The position numbers and the translations under genes are program-made. A stretch of DNA of 64,000 nt from assembly GCA_002049455.2 (NCBI GenBank), contig KV918761.1:372001-436000 (forward strand). Direction: 5' to 3'. Source of the DNA: Porphyra umbilicalis (lineage: Eukaryota > Rhodophyta > Bangiophyceae > Bangiales > Bangiaceae). This document shows, piece after piece, positions 33,845-42,966 of the stretch; within the stretch, counting starts at the first letter, position 1, and every line of letters begins with the position of its first letter. The notes under the pieces were generated by a model. The model saw only the letters and a list, made by a program, of their open reading frames with translations. It searched no databases and was not told the origin of the DNA.

Positions 33845-34926
33845 AGCGTTGAGCAGCTGACGTTGGACAGTCATGGCTTACTTCATGCCCTTGGCTGCCC
33901 TCTGGCCCGGGCCGAACGACGTTTCTTTCTACCCGTGGAAGCGGGTGCATTTATCACCTCCTCAGAGTGGCTGCTCTTTTTGTTTGTTTTCTTTGCTATT
34001 TTTTCTGTTTCTATCCGTAAATTAGTCTATCACAACCAGTCTTGCACCGCAGTGAGGGAGCATGCGCGCGATGAATCTATGTGATTATCCTCAGTGTAGA
34101 AAATGCAAAAGTTGGCAGGATTTTCTGCGACACTGTTTCGCAGTCCGTCATGAAGGGAGGCCCCTAAACAGCACGATGGAGAGACCTCAGGCGGGTCCAT
34201 GAAGCAGCCCACTGATAGTCTGGTTGGCAGCTCCTCAATCATGCCAAAAAGTTATGTTCTGCTTTGTTGCAGCAGTTGACGTCAGGATGGTCTCTTCGTC
34301 AATTTTGCTGCCCTGCTCCAGTGCTGTTCCGGAAACTGTTGTCCGTATGAGTTCGCTCTCTTTCCACGCGTCTGCCTGTGTCTCTAAATAAAGAAAAGAA
34401 TGGAGAACGGGCGCCGGCTGCTGTGGCGACTCAATCCTACGGCATGGACATTCAATTGATCTCCGTCCAATCCAATTTGTGAGCGCATGGCTTTGTCAGC
34501 ATTCAATCGGTAGAACAGTCCAGGGTCAGTGCTGCTGGATGCGCCGCAGAACTATCTGACAGACAGTCTTGGAAACAGTTCCTAGATGGATGCCAGGTTC
34601 ATCCGTCACATGATCTCACATTAATCCGTGCACTAGTGTGGGATATGTCCAGTACCACGCCGCCGGATTATCCTATCATACCAAAGATGATATGATCTGA
34701 GATGATCCCACATCGTCGGGAAAGTGTACCACTGTACTTGGGCGTACTGGCCAGTACAGCGCGTCGCATTTCAGATTGAGGTGAAATGGGCCCAGTACAC
34801 ATATTCGCTGGTGTACTTGCCTCGTTTCCCCACAGTGTTCTTCCAAACTAGTACACCAGCGATTATTCGCGTTTAAAGACGTGCATGTACTGTGACACTG
34901 GCCAATGATGCCTCTGGGAGGGGGAG
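33845..34926. other. No gene seen; possible polyadenylation signal
   Basis: AATAAA at 34387-34392 is the clearest 3' end signal on the plus strand. No coding frame or repeat is convincing. Confidence 0.4.
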
Positions 34927-35334
34927 TGGTTATTGCTGATCCCCGAATTTTGTCCTGGGGGACAGAGACAGGGACTGACTCTGAATAAGAGCACTCTATT
35001 GGTTTAAAACGACAGTAAGAAGGCATCGAAGCCAATAGAAAGCCCGCGTTCGGAGCCGGGACCTTGCATCCGTCAGAACGCACTGTTTGTTGCCGCTTGA
35101 TTCGCATTTCTTGGCACGGAGCAAGCTGCCCACGCGAGATCTTGAGATTTTCTACTGTCTCCTCGCCAGAAGTGCAGAAAAGAAGAGGAGCTGATGTTGA
35201 TTTCCAGGCTGTATGGGCACATGTAAGCAATCAGGAGCACCAAGTCAGTCACAGGGGCGCATCTGATTGGTGGAGAGAGTCGGCCCGCCAGTCAGTCTCT
35301 GTCCACCAGGAAGAAATTCGGGGATCAGCAATAT
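34927..35334. mobile_element. Short inverted-repeat element
   Basis: Imperfect inverted arms of about 50 bases. Left: TATTGCTGATCCCCGAATTT at 34931-34950, then CCTGG and GGACAGAGAC. Right: the complement of the same words at about 35292-35332. The boundaries and a target duplication are not clear, so it may be a MITE or a simple foldback repeat. Confidence 0.5.
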
Positions 35335-36833
35335 CATACACCCCCACCTCAAGGGCTCTGTGGGGGCCCTGTCCGGACGGAATGCAAATGCACGGGACTT
35401 GAAGCGTTGCCGACCATTCCATTGAGCGTATCGCGCGCCGACAACGGTACGTGTCTCGCAGAGATGCGTCCTGCCGAATTTGTGGGCGCTACGCTTCGGG
35501 CCTTCCGACAGTCGTTCTATAGGATTGCTGACACTGCGTCCGGGCTATTTTGTTCCTACACTTCATCATCCCTACTGCCCACAACCACATACACGCCGAG
35601 ACTACCACCATTGAAGACATGCATACACCTGCGCACCACCCAGGACGCTAAGAAACGGACAGCAGGCAGGAAAAAAGAAGAAAGAACCAGAGCAGAGGGC
35701 AGAGAGCAGAGGCGGAGCGCAAACACGAGAAGAAGCAGGCCCCCCAAGCCACCACCAACGCGAGAAATACCATGACACTAGGCAGATAATCACAGTGACA
35801 CAGGACAAGCAGACGAGAGGCGGTCACAAAATCCAAGGCAGGCACGAGAGGAGCGGTGAAAAGGAGAATCGGTCAGCACTCTCTCTGTGGGCTGCGCACG
35901 GTATTCCAAGGAAGTGAACCACATGAGCGCAGGCAGTTTATGGTAGTCTCGTATGTCACGTACGCACAAAAAAGAGGAACACACGCGAAAGAGGCGCAAG
36001 CCTAGGACGTACAAGTGCCAACCGTGACCCGTGCAGTGCACTGCATCGTTCACGTCAAAAGAGATCTCGTGCGTGCGCATGCCTGGAAACTATGAGAGTA
36101 GAGCCAAGGCGCCCCTGGGCGAGTCGGCGAGGAGGGAGGCGGGAGGGGGCGGGGGTGAGGAAGACGGTAGGTGCGATTGCAAGGTCGCATGCCACGGGAG
36201 CCGTCATGTTCCGACTTCCTCGTCGGTGCGTGCTCGCGAAGGTCGCGCCCGTGGATCAGGCCTGCGGTGGCCTCGATCCACAGCGTCGGACTGCCACGTA
36301 ACTGGCCTGGGATCACTCCTCGCGGGTAGGAGCCTCCTCGTGAGACTGAACGGGACGCGATTCGCTCGAAGTCTGCAAGGCGGTGTTTTCGTGCGGCCGT
36401 GTCGTGCCATCGAAAAACAACCCAGGCACAAAGACGGCATGACATACGTATTGGCGCGGACCACCACAGCTGACAGCGTGTGAGCCCGTGTCATTTGGCA
36501 CATCTCAGCACGACATTCGTGCTTCAGCACGTCTTATTATTGGCTCCTCCAGCTGAGTCGGCTGACAAAGGAACCACACACTGTACACCAGGCATGATGT
36601 GTGACATTTGGCAGGCACGAATCTGTCAGCTGCGCACGTGTTCAGTGAAGAGGCCGCCGGGCCTTCCAGCGACGCTGATCATCTCTGACTTGTGACCCGG
36701 AGCCGCCTTCCCGCGCCAAGCTGCCCAGCGGTTGCTGAAAGTGGGCCGAATCGCTCCACTTGTAGCCTGCTTTCAGGCGGGCCACAAGTCGTAGAACTTG
36801 GGAGCCGTCTGGGAATGGCGAGGGTGTGCAGAG
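35335..36833. other. No gene seen
   Basis: About 1.5 kb of mixed sequence without a convincing frame, tRNA or repeat array. Sequences near 36735-36800 (CTTGTAGCCTGC...GGGCCACAAG) recur in changed form at 37448-37495, on the other side of the hAT-like insertion. Confidence 0.35.
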
Positions 36834-37389
36834 CAGGGTTGGCACCAATAAAATGCATGCATTAAATTAAATCGATTTAATACATATTTAATCTATAGAT
36901 TAATCAGTTGCCGTTCTCCCGTTTTTATGTGTTTTTTAACTCAATGCTAGAAGGCTGTCGCCTCGGGTCTCGGCCGCTGCCTGTGGTGCGACACGAGTCT
37001 TGGTGGCTGACGGTGCGGAGACGGGTTGGTCGCAAGGGTGGAGAGCGGCAGCGTAGGCGTCCTCGGCTACAGTGGCGGCTCCTCACTCACCCTGACCTCG
37101 CACTGGACGGACAACGGCGACCACCTCGGCCTCTCCGCTCTTCTCTCTTCCACCTCAGGATGACCGACGCGCCACTCAGTGTGAAGTGTAAAACTTCCAC
37201 CACCGACCGAGGCAAGCCAGCACCCTCGGGCCAGCGACGCGGCGGCGACTTGGATGGTCAGACACAGCCCGCAGTCGAAGTCACAGGCAGCAATAAAACC
37301 ATTGATTAATGGAAAAATCGAGATTTAATAGATTAATCTATAGATTAATCGATCCGAGATGTAAAAAATCGCGATTTTTTCCATCCCTG
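36834..37389. mobile_element. hAT-like MITE, AT-rich, 8-bp target duplication
   Basis: Starts CAGGGTTGG and ends CCATCCCTG. Both ends lead into AT-rich arms that share ATTTAAT and ATCTATAGATTAATC in opposite orientation. The perfect 8-bp duplication GTGCAGAG lies at 36826-36833 and 37390-37397. 556 bp, no coding capacity. Confidence 0.85.
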
Positions 37390-37773
37390 GTGCAGAGTGC
37401 CGATGAAATGGACCCTGAGGCCTCGATTTGCCTGGGGTTTGATCGACTTGTAGCCTGCTTCAGAGGTGGGCTACAAGACGCGGAACCCGGTCGCCGTCTC
37501 GAGTCGTCTCGAGCCGTCTCGAGTGCGTGACATGCAAACTTGTAGCCCACGTTTCGGCCGCCCTGGCACAGGCCGGGCTGCGGCCGGGCTCCATTTTGGG
37601 CTCCGGGCCTCCGCTTCGGCCCCACATTACGGAAATCGGGCCCCAGTACGCCCCAGTCCCCCCCAAGTAGGGTGGTACACATTCCCGACGATCGATCACG
37701 GAACTTTCCTGCGGATAATCCGTTGAGCAGCCGTCAGTCGAATCCCAATTATAGCTCCTTGTTTATAATGAAG

Positions 37774-38475
37774 TTCCCTGGCCTTTAGGACAGGGTGCTC
37801 TCAAAGTGTAGTGATGCCCACATATACTTAGATCAAGGGACTTGCTCTCCGTTTCAGAGGTGGCAGTCTGCATTCGTGTCCTCAGGGATCTGAGGGCGTG
37901 TCAGTGTTGGAAGGGTCGCGATGACGCTAAAAACGAAGGGAGTTACGTGGCTGAGAAGGACTGTCCTGCCACAGGGGTCACTGGACCCGGACGGCGCCTG
38001 CCCCCGTGCCCCCCCCCACCGCCCCGAGTTGCGCGCGGCAACCACGTGCAGCGACTTCCGGGGTTCGACGAGCCCGCGATGACCCGCGGGTGATCATGCC
38101 TGCGCGCCGGCTGCTGTTGCGGCGGCAAGTCGGCGGTTTCTAACGCCATCTCGCGGCACGGTTAGAGGCGCCCCGTCGTGCGGTGGTCGATCCCATCCGC
38201 CCGCCCGTGCGCCATCTCGGCCGCGCGCAGGTGCGCTGCGCGGCGGGGTGACGGCCCCGCGCGTAGACGTTGCACCACGCCGGCGGGCCACCGCCGCCGC
38301 GGCGGCGGCGGCGGCACCCCTTTCCCCGCCCCACACCCCCCCCGCCACGGCAACGTGGCTGCACGTGCCCCCGTGCGTGCTCGCGGCCATGGAGCCGGCC
38401 GGCCTCCCGGTATCTATGCGTCGCCGAGCGCGCCACCGCCCTGAAGGCCAGGGTATTGCACGTAGGTGCCTGGAA
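37774..38475. mobile_element. Inverted-repeat element family M, copy 1
   Basis: 702 bp. The left end is TTCCCTGGCCTTTAGGACAG; the right end, read inward, is TTCCAGGCAC then CCCTGGCCTTCAGG. It is the reverse complement of 46679-47393 over almost its full length. No transposase. The middle is GC-rich and open in several frames, which I regard as chance. Confidence 0.8.
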
Positions 38476-38496
38476 TTTGCGATGTGCAGTGCCATT

Positions 38497-39632
38497 TAGG
38501 GTTGCCCAACTGGTTTGTCGTAATTGGTTAAAACTGGTTTACATTGGGTAAAAATCGGACATCGCTTGCAAACTAGTTTCGGTTGCAAATTATTGGTTAA
38601 ACTAGTTGTTTTTTTTGATACGGAAAAGTTGCGGTCACGTGACCGGAATTGTCCCAGTTCTTTGGCGTTAAGTGCGTGACGAGTCCCAACTTGATGACGC
38701 GCGCACGACCAGATCCGACGACTCGTGTCTTCGTCTCTCACACCGGCCCCGTCGCCGGCGCTTTCCGTGCTGCGAGCCCACCATGGCTCGCGCACACAAG
38801 TCCGGCAACCACACCCCACACGCCCGCACAGGAAAAGGACCGCCACGCACGCATCACGCCGCCGTGCGGGAAGAGTGAAGGTGCATGTACCTAGCAGCCT
38901 CGCGTAGATCTGGGAAAGAAAAGAAAGAAGGAGGACCAATGCGCATGCCAAGAACACATCATGCACACAGAAGCAAAAGAGAATGGAACGCCGCGCAGAG
39001 GAGACAGATGCTCGTGTCAGACGCGCTGCACACAGACAGCATCACATGTACTGGCAGCTCGAGCGACGTCCACATATCACCTACAAACGTATCACCCACA
39101 AACACACACGAGCACAATTCCATGTATCATACCATGCGGCTGGACGTGATGATGAGGGATGATGCCACAACCCTATGCGGTGCAGTAGACGGATGCCTAC
39201 AACAAGTCAAAGACCAGCGTGGGTACAGCACATGGCACCAATGACCAACCGACGACAGAGCGTTCGGCCGGGGCGCGAGGAGGGAGGTAGACTTGCAACG
39301 GGCTCGTTAGGCGTGGCACCGAGAGCAACAGAGATAACGGAACAGGATAGGGTGGGGGGGGGACGAGTGTGGCGCTTGGGTCGGCGTGGCCTGGGAGAGT
39401 GGATTGCCCATGCCCGGGATGGGCCAACACGGCTGAGATTGCCGTGCGGGCTGTCCGTGCACCTGTCACCTCTTGGGTGGCTGCGACCCACTCGCTGCGG
39501 AGCCACAGACACCCAGTCTCATTTGTCGCTGGCGCTCGCCCTTGTCCAACTAATTAGTTTAAAAACTGGTTATTGGCTACCGAACACATCGGATGAACTG
39601 GTTCGGCCGCGCGAACCAATTGGGCAACCCTA
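38497..39632. mobile_element. hAT-like non-autonomous element, copy 1
   Basis: 1136 bp, ends TAGGGTTGCCCAACTGGTT and, inverted, TAGGGTTGCCCAATTGGTT. The perfect 8-bp duplication GTGCCATT lies at 38489-38496 and 39633-39640. TAGGG ends with 8-bp duplications are characteristic of hAT transposons. No transposase frame; internal sequence is shared with 41208-42338 in inverse orientation. Confidence 0.92.
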
Positions 39633-39809
39633 GTGCCATTGGTCTGCAGCACCGCCGCCCCCCCCCTGACGCTGCCAACGGCGGCGAGTCGCGCACGCGC
39701 CCGCCGTGCACCCCGCGGGGGCATCCAAAATTCGCGCACCCACGCGACGCGCTGACGCGACGCCTCCCGCCAGCGGAGCGCCGGCCGCCCCCCCGCCCCG
39801 CGGCGGCGC

Positions 39810-40488
39810 TGTGCTCCTTAACCGGAGTAGGACCAGAAACCCAGTTTGTCCTGTGGAAAGGCGTTGTGGGGCGTTCCCACATTGTGGGATTGTGGTCCAC
39901 ATTGTGGGTTTGGAACACGAAAGTCTGTTGCAATGCCTGTGGGCAGAGCTAAGGCATGTAAGTGAGAGATATCTCCGAAACGGGAACTCCCTGACAGCCG
40001 TAAACAAGCCAATGGAAGAGCAGATGTAGGTGACTAGCAGGCCAATGAAAGCTCTCTTCGAGGTTGAATGGTACAATCCTCCATGCTGAAGACATCCTTC
40101 TTGAAAGCAGGGGCCGGCACGGAGGGGGGGGGGTACCCAGACGATACTGCTTACTGCGGGAGATTTTTCTCAGGCCCTGGCCGTGTACGCCACAAAAGGT
40201 TACAGCTCTTTCGTGTCTCGCCGGACCCGCAATGCGGCTATGGCGCAACGCTTTGTGAAGGGCACTTGGGGCGCTCGTTGGTATCTAGACACACTGTATC
40301 CATACTCGTGATGTGATGGCGGTTACAACGGTATAAAAGGCTCTCGTCAACGGCCGCCCAAAATCTCTGCATAAAATATTGCGGGGAAAACCATCATCTG
40401 ATGGCTCATCAGGAGGGTTCCACAAAAAAATGCGGGGTCCACAACACTCAAAACAGCCATTGTGGTTCTACCCCACTTCAGGAGCACA
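39810..40488. mobile_element. Possible MULE-like inverted-repeat element
   Basis: The ends TGTGCTCCT.AA..GG.GTAG and, inverted, the same word with a few changes, match over about 30 bases. CCGCGGCGG occurs on both sides (39798-39806 and 40489-40497), a 9-bp duplication, though three extra bases separate it from the left end. No transposase. Confidence 0.4.
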
Positions 40489-41207
40489 CCGCGGCGGTCT
40501 GCTGCGCGCCGCCACACGCAAGCGTCGCGGCGGGGTCCGCCAAAGGCGCGCCCTCGTGCGGGCGCGCGCCGGCACCGCGCGCCTCAACGGCTGGCTCTGT
40601 CGTCTGTGGCCAGCGTGGGGGGCCCATCCTCGGGGCGGCCTGGCAAACCTGGGGGGGTAGGGCACCGCCCGACCCGAACGACGTTCCAAGACCCGGCCAT
40701 CGTGGCCGCACGTGCGGGCACCTCCCCCCCCCCCCCCCTCGTGAGCGCAGCCGTGACCGACCTTGATGGCCGCCGTGATCGCTTTCGCCCTCTCCCCCGC
40801 GGCGGTTGTGTGCCGCACGTTGGGCGGCGCGCGTGTGCCCCCGTTTGGGGCGGGCGGCCCGCCTCGTCCCGCGGTCGGCCACCTCGGAGCGACCGACGCG
40901 GCTGCTGCACCGCCGCCGTCCGTCGCCCCCCCCCCCCGCCCCCCCCCCAACCGGCGTGGCGCGGCCGTGACCGCGGGGGGGTGTGCGCCACGCCCCGCGG
41001 CGCGGCGGCCCTGGCAGCGGCCTGCGGCCGCTCGCACCAGTGGCGGGGGCGCGGGGCGGCCGCCTGCCAGCCACGCTGCCGGGCGCGCCCGCGGCCGCGC
41101 GCGAGCCCCCCCCGCCCCTCGTCGGCGGTGGCGGGCGAGCCCGTGGGGACGAGTCGGGCGCGGCACCCTCCCTCTGAGTCCCCCCTGCCGCCAACCCCAC
41201 GGGGCAC
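40489..41207. other. GC-rich stretch, no gene called
   Basis: Long frames exist on both strands but consist of Pro/Arg/Ala/Gly. C runs near 40724 and 40928. Nothing supports a real gene. Confidence 0.5.
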
Positions 41208-42338
41208 TAGGGTTGCCCAATTGGTTCGCGCGGCCGAACCAGTTCATCCGATGTTTTCGGTGGCCAATAACCAGTTTTTAAACTAGTTAGTTGGACAAGG
41301 GCGAGCGCCAGCGACAAATGAGACTGGGTGTCTGTGGCTCCGCAGCGAGTGGGTCGCAGCCACCCAAGAGGTGACAGGTGCACGGACAGCCCGCACGGCA
41401 ATCTCAGCCGTGTTGGCCCATCCCGGGCATGGGCAATCCACTCTCCCAGGCCACGCCGACCCAAGCGCCACACTCGTCCCCCCCCCCACCCTATCCTGTT
41501 CCGTTATCTCTGTTGCTCTCGGTGCCACGCCTAACGAGCCCGTTGCAAGTCTACCTCCCTCCTCGCGCCCCGGCCGAACGCTCTGTCGTCGGTTGGTCAT
41601 TGGTGCCATGTGCTGTACCCACGCTGGTCTTTGACTTGTTGTAGGCATCCGTCTACTGCACCGCATAGGGTTGTGGCATCATCCCTCATCATCACGTCCA
41701 GCCGCATGGTATGATACATGGAAAGGTGCTTGTGTGTGTTTGTGGGTGATACGTTTGTAGGTGATATGTGGACGTCGCTCGAGCTGCCAGTACATGTGAT
41801 GCTGTCTGTGTGCAGCGCGTCTGACACGAGCATCTGTCTCCTCTGCGCGGCACTCCCTTCTCTTTTGCTTCTTTGTGCATGATGTGTTCTTGGCATGCGC
41901 ATTGGTCTTCGTTGCTTCTTTTCTTTCTCAGATCTACGCCAGATGCATGCACCTTCACTCTTCCCGCACGGCTGCGTGTTGCGTGCGTGGCGGTCCCTTT
42001 CCTGTGCGGGCGTGTGGGGTGTCGTTGCCCGACTTGTGTGCGGTGTGGATGTACGACTTAGGTGCGGTGTGGTTACACGTCGGCGACGGGGCCGGTGTGA
42101 GAGACGAAGACACAAGTCGTCGGATCTGGTCGTGCACGAGTCATCAAGTTGGGACTCGTCACGCACTTAACGCCAAAGAACAGGGACAATTCCACACGTG
42201 ACCGCAACAGTTCCGTATTTAAAAAACAACCAGTTTTTCCAATATTTTGCATCCGAAACTAGTTCGCAAGCAATGTCCGATTTTTACCCAATGTAAACCA
42301 GTTTTAACCAATTACGATAAACCAGTTGGGCAACCCTA
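41208..42338. mobile_element. hAT-like non-autonomous element, copy 2
   Basis: 1131 bp, the reverse-oriented relative of 38497-39632. The perfect 8-bp duplication CGGGGCAC lies at 41200-41207 and 42339-42346. It ends about 630 bp upstream of the nitrate reductase ATG. Confidence 0.92.
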
Positions 42339-42346
42339 CGGGGCAC

Positions 42347-42966
42347 CCCTCCTGACTGCGACTGCCGCTCCGGGCACGCGCGGCGTGCCGCGGGGGCGGC
42401 GGCACCGCGCGTGGAGGCGGCCACGGCAGGCGGCGGCGCCAGTCTGGAGGGCCCCCCCCCGCCCCCCCCCCCCCCACGAGGCCTGCGCGTGCGTCGGGCG
42501 GGCGTGTGAGGTGTGGAGGCGGGTTCCCCCCGCCCCCGCAGCACAGCCTGCGCCGGTGGCACTCGCTGGCGGGCGCGCGCGCTCGCGTGCGGCGGCTGCT
42601 GTCGACGACGGCGCACGGCGCCGGCGCTGGCGCACCTCCCATTGGCGGTGGGGCCGCGTGCGTGCGGCGCGCCGTGGCGCCGCGGGGTGCTTGTCGGCGC
42701 GGGGTGAAGAACGGGCGCACGCCACGGCGACGGACACACCGATCGCCGCTCGCTCGCCTCGTTAGCAGCTGGCCTTTCAAGCAGCGGCCGCACGCACGCC
42801 AGCTCCCCGTACCACGTGCCGCACTCACCCTTTACCTCCCTTTGCACCCACCCCCCGCTCCTCTGCCGCTCACCTAGAATCTCCACGGCGACCGACGGCA
42901 CTCGTGCGACTTCCACTTTCCTCCTTCCCCCACCCCACCGCCACCCCGCGCAGCGACCGGGCAACC
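42347..42966 (+). promoter_or_regulatory. Upstream region of nitrate reductase
   Basis: About 620 bp between the hAT-like element and the ATG. It is GC-rich, then pyrimidine-rich (TTTACCTCCCTTTGCACCC) over the last 140 bases, consistent with a 5' leader. No TATA box is obvious. Confidence 0.4.

Noticed and set aside
39175-39633. A frame of about 152 codons inside the hAT-like element, mirrored in copy 2
   Set aside because: It matches only the repeated element, has no transposase motif, and ends in the terminal inverted repeat.
40462-41286. A 274-codon plus frame and matching minus frames
   Set aside because: Pro/Arg/Gly-rich in GC-rich DNA; it also runs into the hAT-like element at 41208.
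42904-42966. An earlier in-frame GTG start for nitrate reductase
   Set aside because: GTG is not a normal start for nuclear genes, the extra 21 residues look like translated 5' leader, and the ATG at 42967 has good context.
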